From positions 1 through 64,000 of the forward strand of contig JAFMVE010000029.1 in assembly GCA_025499705.1 (NCBI GenBank): a stretch of DNA of 64,000 nt. Reading direction: 5' to 3'. Each line of letters begins with the position of its first letter. Within the stretch, counting starts at the first letter, position 1. This stretch comes from Carboxylicivirga caseinilyticus. Its GTDB lineage: Bacteria > Bacteroidota > Bacteroidia > Bacteroidales > Marinilabiliaceae. Below are positions 34,302 through 43,813 of the stretch, piece by piece. Made by a program: the position numbers and the translations under genes. Under the pieces are notes generated by a model. That model did no database searches and was not told the origin of the DNA. It saw only the letters and a list, made by a program, of their open reading frames with translations.

Positions 34302-34853
34302 TTACTTTAATTTTTCGATGCGAAGAACTTTCACATCATATCTTAAAATACTCTGACTGGGTATTCTATTACCATCTCCAGCCAATCCATGAGCTAAATG
34401 AGGAGGAGCAATAAACTGAATACTGTCGCCTTCACCAACCAGCAATAATGCTTCCTGCACAGCAGATTCAATTTCTCCCTTTCCGACTACTATTGTCCAG
34501 ATACCATCTTTATCAGACGAATAACATTCTGTACCATCAAGAAGTGAGACCTTATAATCGAGATAGGCAATCTGATTTTTTTCAGCATTAGAACTTATTG
34601 AATCTGATACAATTCGATACCAAAGTCCAGTAGGAGTTTGTTGCATTTCTATCTTATAATCTTCAAGATATTTTTTAATAACATCAGACTCAAGTCCCAA
34701 CAATTTACGGTTATGTTCCATTAACATATCCCTGGTTATCACCACTTTTTTCTTTTTATTATCATTCTTACAAGATGAAATAATTATCAATAATGAGATA
34801 ATAAAAAAGAAAGTCAGCCTGTATTTTTTAAGATTAAAAACCATTTTCGTCAC
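34302..34853 (-). CDS. FKBP-type peptidyl-prolyl isomerase lipoprotein (GldI-like)
   Basis: A 183-residue lipoprotein, lipobox before Cys28 (IIISSCKNDNKKKK). The C-terminal FKBP domain shows YLDYKVSLLDGTECYSS, VGKGEIESAVQEALLLVGEG and FIAPPHLAHGLAGDGNRIP ending SILRYDVKVLRIEKL. It resembles GldI of gliding Bacteroidota, a periplasmic folding factor, though some FKBP active-site residues differ. ATG 34853 or 34841 could start it; either overlaps the end of nrnA, so it is coupled to that gene. Confidence 0.82.
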   Translation of the reverse strand: MTKMVFNLKKYRLTFFFIISLLIIISSCKNDNKKKKVVITRDMLMEHNRKLLGLESDVIKKYLEDYKIEMQQTPTGLWYRIVSDSISSNAEKNQIAYLDYKVSLLDGTECYSSDKDGIWTIVVGKGEIESAVQEALLLVGEGDSIQFIAPPHLAHGLAGDGNRIPSQSILRYDVKVLRIEKLK

Positions 34854-35862
34854 AAAATTCCTTTAATACTACTTTAAAACGCTCAACAGTTTCCGTCAAC
34901 GATAACTTTGACTCTCCGCCTGCAGCATTAAAATGGCCTCCTCCACCAAAATACTTCTCACTAAATGCGTTTGCCGGGAAACCATTTCGGGAACGGAAGG
35001 ATATCTTAACAAGGTTGTTTTTTTCTGTGAAAAAGGCTGACATTTGCACACCTTCTATCCATAAGGCCTGATTCACAAAACCCTCTGTATCACCCGGTTT
35101 AAAATTGAATTGATGTAATTCTTCTTTACTCAAATCAATATATGCAGCTTTTTGTTCGGGTAATCGTTGCATTTTAACCCCTAAAGCATGTCCCAATAAG
35201 CGCATTCGGTCAAACGAATTGTTATGAAATAAATTTTGGTGAATATTTTCCTTATCAATTCCCATCTCAAGTAATTCAGCAACAATATGATAAGTTTGAG
35301 GCCTACTTGAGTTATAATTAAGCGCACCTGTATCCGTCATAATACCGGCATAGATACATTCTGCAGCTTCCTTTGTAATGCTCTGTTTAAAACCACTTAA
35401 TGACAATACATGATAAAGTAACTCACACGTAGAAGAAGCTTCGGGTACACTTATCTGCACTTGGGCTGTATCTTCTTCCGGAAATGGATGATGATCAATC
35501 ATAACACGGGGAGTAGTATCTTTTTCAAATAAAGGCTGCATTAACTTAATACGCGACAATGCATTAAAATCAAGAAAAACAATCAGATCAGATCCTTCAA
35601 TCAATTGATTTGCTTTTAATAACTGCTTGTCAAAAATTAAAACATCATTAACACCATGCATCCAGTTTAAAAAATCAGGAAACTCGTTGGGTGAAATCAC
35701 AGTGACTGATTTACCCATATTTTTTAGTGTGTTCAACAAACCAAGTGAAGCTCCTAATGCATCACCATCCGGATTATTATGTGGAACAATTACTATATTT
35801 TGAGAGTTATTAACGTAGTTTTTAAAAATTTCTACTTGTGATTGATCACTAATATTCATCAT
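34834..35862 (-). CDS. nrnA: DHH-family phosphoesterase, NrnA-type oligoribonuclease/pAp phosphatase
   Basis: A 342-residue cytoplasmic enzyme. DHH motifs in order: VIVPHNNPDGDALGASLG, FLDFNALSRI, MIDHHPFPEED and MTDTGALNYNS, then the DHHA1 domain with FGGGGHFNAAGGE. NrnA degrades nanoRNA and dephosphorylates 3'-phosphoadenosine 5'-phosphate, including pGpG-type dinucleotides. A minus-strand -7 box TATCTTTG (35884-35891) lies 22 bp before the start. Confidence 0.92.
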   Translation of the reverse strand: MMNISDQSQVEIFKNYVNNSQNIVIVPHNNPDGDALGASLGLLNTLKNMGKSVTVISPNEFPDFLNWMHGVNDVLIFDKQLLKANQLIEGSDLIVFLDFNALSRIKLMQPLFEKDTTPRVMIDHHPFPEEDTAQVQISVPEASSTCELLYHVLSLSGFKQSITKEAAECIYAGIMTDTGALNYNSSRPQTYHIVAELLEMGIDKENIHQNLFHNNSFDRMRLLGHALGVKMQRLPEQKAAYIDLSKEELHQFNFKPGDTEGFVNQALWIEGVQMSAFFTEKNNLVKISFRSRNGFPANAFSEKYFGGGGHFNAAGGESKLSLTETVERFKVVLKEFCDENGF

Positions 35863-35959
35863 TTATTTTATCTTAGAGATTTACAAAGATAGAATAAATG
35901 AAGTGATTCAAGTAATACCTAAATCTATAGTTTAACCGTAGTAAAAAATTCTAACGCAC

Positions 35960-36391
35960 ATGGCAGGAAATAAAACACTTACAATGATTAAGCCAGGAGC
36001 TGTAAAACATCGTCATATCGGAGCTATTGTAGATATGATTGAAAAGGCAGGATTCCGAATTGCAGCTATTAAATCAGTAAAATTATCGCATGAAGACGCT
36101 GAAGAATTCTATGCAGAACATAAAGAACGTCCATTCTTTGGAGAATTGGTTGATTTTATGAGCTCAGGTCCAATTGTGGCCGCTATTTTATTAAAAGATA
36201 ATGCAGTGGCTGATTTTAGAAAATTAATTGGCAGCACCGATCCGGCTGAAGCGAGGGAAGGAACTATTCGAAAAATTTTTGCCATCAGTAAATCAATGAA
36301 CGCCATTCATGGTTCTGATAGTGACGAGAGTGCCGAACGCGAATCAAATTTCTTTTTCAGTAGAAAAGAATTATTGGAAAAGGAACCATAA
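35960..36391 (+). CDS. ndk: Nucleoside diphosphate kinase
   Basis: A 143-residue enzyme of usual length. [20 protein letters not shown] starts it, [14 protein letters not shown] is the nucleotide loop, and His117 in [15 protein letters not shown] is the phosphohistidine. It balances NTP pools by moving the terminal phosphate between nucleotides. It diverges from nrnA. Confidence 0.97.
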   Translation: MAGNKTLTMIKPGAVKHRHIGAIVDMIEKAGFRIAAIKSVKLSHEDAEEFYAEHKERPFFGELVDFMSSGPIVAAILLKDNAVADFRKLIGSTDPAEAREGTIRKIFAISKSMNAIHGSDSDESAERESNFFFSRKELLEKEP

Positions 36392-36703
36392 AATATTAAA
36401 ACAGAAAATAAAGTGTTGAAACCAATACTGGTTCTGATACATTTAATCTATAACTTTTAAATAAATAACATTTACAATCATACCTGAACCTCCCATCATG
36501 GGAGGTTTAGATTATTAATTACTCAACTTAATTGTAATAAGTAGATCTTAAACCTAATAACCCAAAAGCCTTTACTGAAAGTTTTCATAAAATATTTCAA
36601 CAGAAATTAAATTCTAAAAACCAGATTATTCGTGTTGAATATTACGGTTTTAATAGTATTTTAATTAAGAATTCAGGTTAACACTTAAAATCATTTATTT
36701 AGG
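36392..36703. other. Intergenic region with a hairpin after ndk
   Basis: 312 bp without a gene. AACCTCCC (36487-36494) and GGGAGGTT (36500-36507) form a perfect 8-bp stem with a 5-nt loop and a weak T-rich tail, a possible ndk terminator. The remainder is AT-rich and presumably holds the kinase promoter. Confidence 0.5.
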
Positions 36704-38752
36704 ATGGAAGCTTTTAAATTTTCTTCAGATCCCATAAAATCAGTGTTTAATATTTTTAAACATAGAAAACATCAATTCTCAGAATTATTTAAAAGCATCA
36801 CCGAAAATCCATTAGTTGGAGTATATATACTTCAGGATAACAAGTTTAAATATGTTAGTGAAGGCTGGTCTATTATTACCGGATATTCAAACAATGAAAC
36901 CGTTGATAAGATGGAAACGTTGGATATCATTGTTCCTGACGATATAAATAGCCTGAAATCATATGTAAATAAACGGATGTCGGGTGTTATAAAAACAGCT
37001 GACAGTCAATTCAGAATCATCAGAAAAGATGGTGAACAGGCATACGTTAAAGTTTTTGGAAATCTAATTAATTATAACGGGAAAAAAGCTGTTGCCGGAA
37101 TTTTAATCGACATCACTCAGCAACATGCCATTGAGCAGGAATTAAAAGATAATGCAACGAAATACAAAAGCCTTGTTGAGAATTCATTGGTAGGCGTTTA
37201 TTTAATTCAGGACAACCGTTTTAGGTATGTTAACAATCATTTTTGTGAAATCTTTGGATATGAATGTGATGAGATTGTTGACATATTAGATCCACCCCTT
37301 TTGGTTCATGACGATGATAAGGAAAAAGTTGCCAATAATATCAAAAGAAGATTAAATGGAGAATCAGGCTCTCTAAAATATGAATTTAAAGGTTTAAGAA
37401 AAGATAATTCTACTATTTATGTCCAGGTACTCGGAACCACAATGATATATAAGAACCGGGCAGCTATCATGGGGACTTTAATTGACACAACGGACCTAAA
37501 ATTAGCTGAAGATGCCTTAAAGGAGAGCGAACATTTATTTCAGATATTACTTAATCTGGCTCCTTATCCAATAAGTGTGACTGATGAAAGCCTGCGTCAT
37601 CTTATCGTTAATAAATCATATTGCAATATTTTTAAAATAGAAGAAGTAGATGTTTTAGGCAAAACTCCACATGAGTTAAATTTTCTGGATGAAGAAAAAT
37701 ACTACAGTAATATCAAAGAAATGGTCCTTAACTCCAATAGAGTTGATAATTGGGAATTAGCACTGTTTAATAATGATGGAGAAAAAAAGCATTTTTTATA
37801 TTCATGTATAAAATTATATTATAAGGATTCAACTCTAATAATGAACACCTTTATTGATGTTACAGAGAGCAAAATTACCCAGGAAGAATTAGCCAGACAT
37901 CGCAATAATCTTGAAATTCTGGTTAAAGACCGTACTGATGAATTGAATAAACGAAATCAGGAGTTAAATAATTCAAACAGACTTCTATTAGAACAGAAAA
38001 AAAATCTTGAGATCACACTAAAGAATTTACATACTGCCCAGCAGCAACTCATCCAATCCGAAAAAATGGCGTCTTTAGGTCTCCTATCGGCAGGTATTGC
38101 TCATGAAATTAATAATCCCTTGAACTTTATAATGGGTGGCAGTTTGGCCATTGAAAATTATTTAAAAGAAAATCCGGGAAACAATATTGTAGAGGCACAA
38201 ACCTACTTAAACGCCATCAACGAAGGAGTTAACAGAACAGCTGATATTGTTTCTAGTTTAAATCATTATTCCCGAAAAAATGACATGGAACGAACATCCT
38301 GTCAAATAAACAATATTCTAAATAATTGTTTAACAATGCTTAAAAGCAAAATTGATTCTAAGACAGAGATAATAAAGAATCTGTCTCCCACCTTGCCAAA
38401 CATTAATGCAAATGAAGGACAACTTCACCAGGTTATGCTAAACATTATTAATAATTCGATACAGGCAATTGATAATCATACTGGTAAAATCCAACTTGCA
38501 ACTAAAGTTGATGATGATCAAATTATTATTGAAATTTTAGATAATGGAAAAGGCATTTCTAAAGAAGTGATAAATAATGTATTTGATCCTTTTTATACAA
38601 CAAAAGAACCCGGTGAAGGAACCGGACTTGGATTATCAATTAGCTACAATATAATTAAGGAGCATAATGGAACAATCAAAATAAATTCTGAACCTGGTGA
38701 ATGGACCTGCATAGAAATCACATTACCAATAAAAGAAACAACCAATGGATAA
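36704..38752 (+). CDS. PAS-domain sensor histidine kinase
   Basis: A 682-residue soluble kinase with no membrane segment. Three PAS domains: about 20-137 (LVGVYILQDNKFKYVSEGWS), 150-265 (LVGVYLIQDNRFRYVNNHFC) and 277-395. The first two are near copies, suggesting duplication. A coiled coil (395-455) follows, then HisKA with His467 in GLLSAGIAHEINNPLNF and an ATPase domain with N box (NIINNSIQAID), LDNGKGIS and GEGTGLGLSIS. It overlaps the receiver gene by 8 bp, which is its likely partner. The signal, probably redox or a small ligand, is unknown. Confidence 0.93.
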   Translation: MEAFKFSSDPIKSVFNIFKHRKHQFSELFKSITENPLVGVYILQDNKFKYVSEGWSIITGYSNNETVDKMETLDIIVPDDINSLKSYVNKRMSGVIKTADSQFRIIRKDGEQAYVKVFGNLINYNGKKAVAGILIDITQQHAIEQELKDNATKYKSLVENSLVGVYLIQDNRFRYVNNHFCEIFGYECDEIVDILDPPLLVHDDDKEKVANNIKRRLNGESGSLKYEFKGLRKDNSTIYVQVLGTTMIYKNRAAIMGTLIDTTDLKLAEDALKESEHLFQILLNLAPYPISVTDESLRHLIVNKSYCNIFKIEEVDVLGKTPHELNFLDEEKYYSNIKEMVLNSNRVDNWELALFNNDGEKKHFLYSCIKLYYKDSTLIMNTFIDVTESKITQEELARHRNNLEILVKDRTDELNKRNQELNNSNRLLLEQKKNLEITLKNLHTAQQQLIQSEKMASLGLLSAGIAHEINNPLNFIMGGSLAIENYLKENPGNNIVEAQTYLNAINEGVNRTADIVSSLNHYSRKNDMERTSCQINNILNNCLTMLKSKIDSKTEIIKNLSPTLPNINANEGQLHQVMLNIINNSIQAIDNHTGKIQLATKVDDDQIIIEILDNGKGISKEVINNVFDPFYTTKEPGEGTGLGLSISYNIIKEHNGTIKINSEPGEWTCIEITLPIKETTNG

Positions 38753-39113
38753 TAAAGGAAATAAAATATTATACGTTGATGACGAACCTATGAATCTTCT
38801 GCTATTTAAGGCTTTGATAGGTAAAAAATATGAGGTACATACTGCCGCTTCCGGATTTGAAGGTCTTCAATTACTAGAAACGAATCCTGATATAAAACTT
38901 GTTTTTAGCGATATGAAAATGCCTGAGATGAACGGTGTCGACTTTATTACTGAGGCAAAAAAAATTCATAAAGACAAGCATTATTACATTGTTACGGGTT
39001 ACGAAGTCAATAATGATATCAATAATGCCATTAATGCAGGATTGATTTCTGCTTCATTAAAAAAACCTTTCAATCTTGATCTTATTTTTAAGACCATTGA
39101 AAAAGATTTATAA
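38745..39113 (+). CDS. Single-domain response regulator (receiver)
   Basis: A 122-residue receiver domain with no output domain. Acidic pair Asp12-Asp13 (LYVDDEP), phospho-acceptor Asp56 in LVFSDMKMPEMNG, conserved Thr in YIVTGYEV and Lys near 104 (SLKKPFN). Its start overlaps the histidine kinase gene, so kinase and receiver form one unit. The output is probably by protein contact or a further phosphorelay. Confidence 0.92.
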   Translation: MDNKGNKILYVDDEPMNLLLFKALIGKKYEVHTAASGFEGLQLLETNPDIKLVFSDMKMPEMNGVDFITEAKKIHKDKHYYIVTGYEVNNDINNAINAGLISASLKKPFNLDLIFKTIEKDL

Positions 39114-39162
39114 CAATAAGAAGAAATTAAGATTAGTACGAAGTAAACAAGTTTTAGAATTT

Positions 39163-39453
39163 CTATTTAAGAACCAAATCGAGCACAATCTCCTCTCCTA
39201 TAGCCTGATTCAGGTTCACAATAATACGATCCTTCCACATTAGTAATTCATTACGAAGTACACTTGAATTAAGTTCAACATACAAAGTGCCTCTATACAT
39301 ATATATTCGTTGAGTTGAACGCGCTACGGCAGGTCCCAGTACCCGCTCCCAGTACTGAACAGCACGATTCTCCATTAAGCCCTGGTTAAGCTTTTTCTCC
39401 TTCAAATACTCTTTTAATATCTCGCTTATAGGCTGAACTGCTTTTCGTTTCAT
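39163..39453 (-). CDS. DUF721 (DciA-like) protein
   Basis: A 96-residue protein matching the DUF721 core: ISEILKEYLKEKKLNQGLME, QYWERVLGPAVARSTQRIYM, then YRGTLYVELNSSVLRNELLM. DUF721 includes DciA, a loader of the replicative helicase in bacteria lacking DnaC/DnaI. Its gene overlaps recF by 4 bp, the common arrangement, and supports a replication or repair role. Confidence 0.85.
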   Translation of the reverse strand: MKRKAVQPISEILKEYLKEKKLNQGLMENRAVQYWERVLGPAVARSTQRIYMYRGTLYVELNSSVLRNELLMWKDRIIVNLNQAIGEEIVLDLVLK

Positions 39454-40565
39454 GATTCCTGATTGATTTCCTGAATCTCACCGGATTCAACGTTAAACAT
39501 CTTAAAACTCTTACCGGTTTGTTCTACTGTATCCAATAAAGTCTCACTGCTGGTATGAGTTATAAAGATCTGATTAAACATATCCTCACTAACCAGTTGT
39601 AACAAACGACCACTACGCTGACTATCCAGCTTATCGAATATATCGTCAAGAAGAAGTATGGGTTTAATACCATTATGACGATGTATAAATTCGTACTGCG
39701 CCAGTTTTAAGGCAATTAAAAAAGTCTTTTTCTGCCCTTGAGAAGCTATTTTTTTAATCGGATATCCTGATAGCATCATTTCAAGATCGTCTTTATGAAC
39801 ACCCTTGGATGTATAACCCAGAATTAAATCTTTTGACCTGTTTTCGATTAGCTGCTTTTTTAGACTTCCTTCCTGCAGGTTTGAAATATAACCCAATGAT
39901 ATTTCTTCATTACCTGCCGAAACATATGCATAATGCTTTTGAAACACAGCAACCAGCTCTTTAATAAATGCATCCCGTTTAAGGTAGATTTTATCCGCTA
40001 ATGAAGACAATTGCTCATCCCACAGATCAAGCATATCCATATTGCGATTACCACTATCTTTCATCGACTTTAATGTGGCATTTCGTTGTTGTAACGAACG
40101 GTTGTAACGCATCAGATCTTCGAGATAGGGTTTGTCGTACTGCGAAATAACTCCATCAATATATTTACGACGCAAATCACTCCCATCATTGATCAGCTGT
40201 TCATCCGAAGGCGATATCATAACCAATGGTAAGAAACCAATATGATCTGACAATTTATTATATTCTTTTTTATTGCGTTTAAAATGTTTCTTCTGAGACT
40301 TTTTAAGTCCGCAATAAATCTGTTCATCTTCATCCTGACGCCAATATAGTCCCTGAACCACCATAAATTCCTGTCCGTGCAAAATATTCTGACTGTCAAT
40401 GGAATTGAAATAACTTTTACAAAAAGATAAATAGTACAAGGCATCCAGCACATTGGTTTTACCTGCGCCATTATGCCCTACAAAACAATTTATTCCATCT
40501 GAAAACTCAATTTCAGCCTGGGCTATATTTTTAAAATTTACAAGATTTAGATGCTTGATGTGCAT
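39450..40565 (-). CDS. recF: DNA replication and repair protein RecF
   Basis: A 371-residue SMC-like ATPase. Walker A GHNGAGKTNVLDALYY, signature region SQGQKKTFLIALKLAQ and Walker B PILLLDDIFDKLDSQR are all intact. It helps load RecA at gaps with RecO and RecR. It is co-transcribed with the DUF721 gene. Confidence 0.96.
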   Translation of the reverse strand: MHIKHLNLVNFKNIAQAEIEFSDGINCFVGHNGAGKTNVLDALYYLSFCKSYFNSIDSQNILHGQEFMVVQGLYWRQDEDEQIYCGLKKSQKKHFKRNKKEYNKLSDHIGFLPLVMISPSDEQLINDGSDLRRKYIDGVISQYDKPYLEDLMRYNRSLQQRNATLKSMKDSGNRNMDMLDLWDEQLSSLADKIYLKRDAFIKELVAVFQKHYAYVSAGNEEISLGYISNLQEGSLKKQLIENRSKDLILGYTSKGVHKDDLEMMLSGYPIKKIASQGQKKTFLIALKLAQYEFIHRHNGIKPILLLDDIFDKLDSQRSGRLLQLVSEDMFNQIFITHTSSETLLDTVEQTGKSFKMFNVESGEIQEINQES

Positions 40566-40677
40566 GAATCATATAATTTAGAACAAAAGTAATGAACGCT
40601 TTTAATGGATCCTTCTAATTTTTCAATTTAGATAGTATATTTTTTTCAACACTGCCCTAAAAATAAGAATCCACCTT

Positions 40678-40706
40678 TTGTTTTTTTGTTAAAAGAATTA
40701 CATTTG
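40678..40706 (+). promoter_or_regulatory. Bacteroidota-type promoter of the TPR anchor gene
   Basis: TTG (40678-40680), 18 bp, TACATTTG (40699-40706), 26 bp before the start codon at 40733. Confidence 0.6.
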
Positions 40707-40732
40707 CGTTTCGAATAAAATAAACGCAAAAT

Positions 40733-41416
40733 ATGTCAAAGCAACAAAAGGGCGCTCATGCAGATGAAAATCTGGAACATGTTGAGAGCGCATTGAGTAA
40801 AACAGAGCATTTTATTGAAGAGAACCAAAACACCCTTACTATTGTAGCATTGGTAATTATTGCCATTGTAGCTGGTTATTATGGTCTTTCTAAATTGTAT
40901 TTCCAACCTTTGGAAAACAACGCTCAGAAACAAATATTTTATGCTCAGCAATACTTTGAGCAAGACAGTTTTAAATTAGCTTTAAACGGTGACGGTATCA
41001 ATCCTGGTTTCATTGAAATCATGGACGAATATGGTTCAACTAAAGCTGGTAAACTTTCAGCTTTTTATGCTGGAGTTTCAAATTTACATTTAGGCAACTA
41101 CGAAGAAGCAATTTCATTTTTGGGTGATTTCTCAACAGATGATGAATTAATTGCTGCTACAGCTGCCGGTGCAATGGGTGATGCTTATATGGAATTAGGC
41201 AAGACTGATGACGCCATCAGCCAATACAAAAAAGCAAGTTCTTACGACAACAACCTTACAGCACCAACTTATTTAATGAAATTGGGTATAGCATACGAAA
41301 CTGCCAATAACAAAGAAGAAGCAGTTAAGGCTTACACAACTATTAAAGATCAATACAAAACTTCTTCTGAAGCTCGTCAGATTGATAAATACATTACAAG
41401 AGCTGAATTGAAGTAA
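40733..41416 (+). CDS. Membrane-anchored tetratricopeptide protein
   Basis: A 227-residue protein with a charged cytoplasmic N-terminus, one membrane helix at about 38-60 (TLTIVALVIIAIVAGYYGLS) and a periplasmic TPR domain (GAMGDAYMELGKTDDAISQY, then KKASSYDNNLTAPTYLMKLG). This is the YfgM-like plan, seen in proteins that link the Sec exit with periplasmic chaperones. Followed by a terminator; the next gene is ribH. Confidence 0.85.
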   Translation: MSKQQKGAHADENLEHVESALSKTEHFIEENQNTLTIVALVIIAIVAGYYGLSKLYFQPLENNAQKQIFYAQQYFEQDSFKLALNGDGINPGFIEIMDEYGSTKAGKLSAFYAGVSNLHLGNYEEAISFLGDFSTDDELIAATAAGAMGDAYMELGKTDDAISQYKKASSYDNNLTAPTYLMKLGIAYETANNKEEAVKAYTTIKDQYKTSSEARQIDKYITRAELK

Positions 41417-41435
41417 GAAAAGATAAAGCTTATTT

Positions 41436-41477
41436 AAAGAGGTTGCTTGATACTGTCGGCAACCTCTTTTATTTTTG
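41436..41477 (+). promoter_or_regulatory. Terminator of the TPR gene overlapping the ribH promoter
   Basis: An 11-bp stem (41436-41446 with 41459-41469) with T-rich tail ends the TPR gene. The same bases hold a promoter: TTG in the loop (41447-41449), 20 bp, TATTTTTG (41470-41477), 17 bp before the ribH start. Confidence 0.7.
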
Positions 41478-41494
41478 TAATAAAATTAAAAGCA

Positions 41495-41989
41495 ATGGCA
41501 ACAAGTTTAAAAAATTTATCAGATTACAATATCGAAGATGTTCCGTCTGCCGAAACCATGAAATTTGGTATTGTTGTATCGGAATGGAATACAGAAATTA
41601 CCGAAGCATTATTCAATGGCGCATTCAACACATTAATTAAGCATGGTGTTAACAAAGAAAATATCATAAAAAAATATGTACCCGGAAGCTTTGAGTTAAC
41701 AGCAGGCGCTAAATACATAGCCGAAATGACTGACGTGGATGCTGTTATTTGTTTAGGGTGCGTAATCCAGGGCGATACTCCTCACTTCGATTATGTATGT
41801 TCAGGCGTAACTCAAGGTATCACACAATTGAATCTTCAGTTTCCAATTCCATTTATTTTTGGTGTATTAACCACATCAAATGAACAACAGGCATTAGACA
41901 GAGCCGGAGGCAAACATGGAAATAAAGGTGACGAAGGAGCAATTACAGCTATTAAGATGGTTCATATGAAGCAATCATTGAAAGCTTAA
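41495..41989 (+). CDS. ribH: 6,7-dimethyl-8-ribityllumazine synthase
   Basis: A 164-residue enzyme from ATG 41495; the open frame upstream overlaps its promoter. [50 protein letters not shown] with the catalytic His, and [21 protein letters not shown] are all present. It joins the pyrimidine intermediate with 3,4-dihydroxy-2-butanone 4-phosphate in riboflavin synthesis, usually in a 60-subunit shell. A hairpin with T-tail follows at 42012-42044. Confidence 0.95.
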   Translation: MATSLKNLSDYNIEDVPSAETMKFGIVVSEWNTEITEALFNGAFNTLIKHGVNKENIIKKYVPGSFELTAGAKYIAEMTDVDAVICLGCVIQGDTPHFDYVCSGVTQGITQLNLQFPIPFIFGVLTTSNEQQALDRAGGKHGNKGDEGAITAIKMVHMKQSLKA

Positions 41990-42355
41990 TCCATACCACA
42001 ATATATCAAAAGCACTTTGAATATTATTCAAGGTGCTTTTTGCATTAAATAAAGCCCTTATTGACCACTTTTTGGCGTCAGATAAATTTTCCATTATTCT
42101 AATACTATTACCCATAAAAAAGCCATTAATCTTTCTCACTGGATCATTTGCATTCCATAGCTTTTTATATTGCCTTATCTTTTTCTCTACTAACCAAATT
42201 TGATTATGAATACTATTTATAGTATCCCTTTTAACATTATTGGTTGTATCTGATGAATTAACTTTTTCGGGTTGAAAGAAGTACATTGGATCAAAAAATA
42301 ACTGCATAAACCATTCAGTAAGCCATTCTATTTTGCTTAAATAAAACTTTTCCAT
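41975..42355 (-). CDS. Hypothetical protein of the divergent AT-rich pair
   Basis: A 126-residue frame of unknown family. The start is aromatic-rich ([17 protein letters not shown]), the middle is charged and helical ([20 protein letters not shown]). Its last 15 bp overlap the end of ribH, and the ribH terminator hairpin (42012-42044) lies inside its 3' part, which weakens the case. In its favour, a GCTTAATTATTT copy (42357-42368) stands directly before its ATG, the same placement as for the divergent gene. Confidence 0.5.
   Translation of the reverse strand: MEKFYLSKIEWLTEWFMQLFFDPMYFFQPEKVNSSDTTNNVKRDTINSIHNQIWLVEKKIRQYKKLWNANDPVRKINGFFMGNSIRIMENLSDAKKWSIRALFNAKSTLNNIQSAFDILWYGLSFQ
42012..42044 (+). 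terminator. ribH terminator
   Basis: AAAGCACTTTGAAT pairs with ATTCAAGGTGCTTT (one G-T), followed by T. It lies inside the opposing 126-residue frame. Confidence 0.75.
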
Positions 42356-42489
42356 AGCTTAATTATTTTAATTAATAGATTTAAAAATTCTATTTTTTGG
42401 GATTAAACAAAGAATTTACAATTGCAATATTACGTTGGTTTACATATATTTATATAATTAATTAAGCAGAATTTTTCTATTAATTTTTA

Positions 42490-42570
42490 GCTTAATAAAT
42501 AATTAAGCTTAACTTTTAGCTTAATTATTTACTTAATATTTATAAATTTGCTTAATTATCTACTTAATAT
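42490..42570. repeat. GCTTAATTA repeat array, probable operators
   Basis: GCTTAAT/ATTAAGC palindrome at 42490-42508, then two 21-bp direct copies at 42519-42539 and 42550-42570 with one mismatch, start to start 31 bp. The last copy abuts the ATG at 42571. A related 12-bp copy lies at 42357-42368 before the divergent gene. The 29-31-bp spacing is about three helical turns. Confidence 0.7.
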
Positions 42571-43713
42571 ATGTCCTTTAATCCAAACCAACATATAATT
42601 ATTAAATGTGCATTGCATCTTATGAACCAATGGCCGAGTTATATGGATGGTATTGATCGTATATTTGGTTTTTGGCCAGATTACAAGTCAGACTATCAAG
42701 GAATAGAATGGACAAGAAATAAAGAAGAAGAAGTACTGGAAATTAGTAATGAAATTCAGGAATTTTTAAATAGTGAATCAAAACTCAATAGCAGTTTCCA
42801 ATGGCTTAATGCCAACCGTTTACCATTCGTTACCATTGAACAACCCAAAATTGGTCAATTAGACTTGTTTACTGAATCAAAATATTTAGTTCTTCATGTT
42901 AAGCAGAAACTGGGAAGTAAAGATTCTAATGCACATTTCTATTTATTCTTCAGGGATAATAAAAGTAATTTTGGAATCACAGAAAGTAAAGAAAGTTATA
43001 CAACTTCCGAAAAAGCAATTATAGGACGATTGGCAAAGAATTATGCAGATAGTATTGTATCTAACTATTTAAGCAACATTTCAAGTACCATTCAATTCAA
43101 AGAATCCACCCAAAAACTTCTGATAACCAAACAAGAAGAGAATGAAGCTCAAAATAATGATTTTTATAAATGGAATAATTACTGGATAGATGATTATTTA
43201 TACAGCTTAAGCAAAAGAGATGGCTTTAATTATGTTATACATGAAAATGTTAGGAACATACTCTTTGAGAAGTGTAAGGATCTGGAGCAATTGAAAGAAA
43301 GTATTACGAATAGCCTTGTTTACATTTGTAACATTAAACTTGCTGAGCCAGGTGACACAATAGAATTAATTCCAGCTTATTTAATCATTGTATCGCCAGT
43401 AAACTTTTCTGATAAAAAAGAAATTGTCATAAATAATCGAATAAGTAAAACGGTAGATTTATTAAACAGACTTGAAAAATCAGCACTTCTAGTACTAAAT
43501 ACTGGTAATAGTCTAACAAGTGCAGAAGTAGGTAAAAACATGGATCGTGCTATTACTGCACCAGCAATTAGTGATGCATTAAAGAAAAATAAAGTACGTA
43601 TTTTACAACTACTCTCCGAAAATCCTGGTCAATGGCCAACGATACGAAAACATTTTAAGCCAGTAGTTAATCTATTTGAAAAAAACAGTGATAAACTAAG
43701 TGGCACATCCTAA
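42571..43713 (+). CDS. Unknown 380-residue protein, possible regulator
   Basis: I do not recognise the family. No signal peptide or membrane helix. Residues 60-160 read as an alpha/beta sensor-like domain (QPKIGQLDLFTESKYLVLHV then FYLFFRDNKSNFGI). The middle has VRNILFEKCKDLEQLKESIT. The last 90 residues look like a winged-helix domain: TVDLLNRLEKSALLVLNTGN, then TSAEVGKNMDRAITAPAISD, ALKKNKVRILQLLSENPGQW. The gene is AT-rich, stands between ribH and tRNA-Lys, and starts at an operator-like repeat, suggesting self-regulation. Horizontal acquisition is possible. Confidence 0.65.
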   Translation: MSFNPNQHIIIKCALHLMNQWPSYMDGIDRIFGFWPDYKSDYQGIEWTRNKEEEVLEISNEIQEFLNSESKLNSSFQWLNANRLPFVTIEQPKIGQLDLFTESKYLVLHVKQKLGSKDSNAHFYLFFRDNKSNFGITESKESYTTSEKAIIGRLAKNYADSIVSNYLSNISSTIQFKESTQKLLITKQEENEAQNNDFYKWNNYWIDDYLYSLSKRDGFNYVIHENVRNILFEKCKDLEQLKESITNSLVYICNIKLAEPGDTIELIPAYLIIVSPVNFSDKKEIVINNRISKTVDLLNRLEKSALLVLNTGNSLTSAEVGKNMDRAITAPAISDALKKNKVRILQLLSENPGQWPTIRKHFKPVVNLFEKNSDKLSGTS

Positions 43714-43764
43714 GTATTTTAATGAGATATTTTTTAAAATAAGCTCTTTTTTCAATCTAATTAT

Positions 43765-43795
43765 TTGGTCTCTTATATTGAATAATCTATATTTG
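43765..43795 (+). promoter_or_regulatory. Promoter of tRNA-Lys
   Basis: TTG (43765-43767), 20 bp, TATATTTG (43788-43795), ending 18 bp before the mature tRNA. A textbook Bacteroidota promoter. Confidence 0.8.
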
Positions 43796-43813
43796 CAACC
43801 GCAAAAATGGGAA

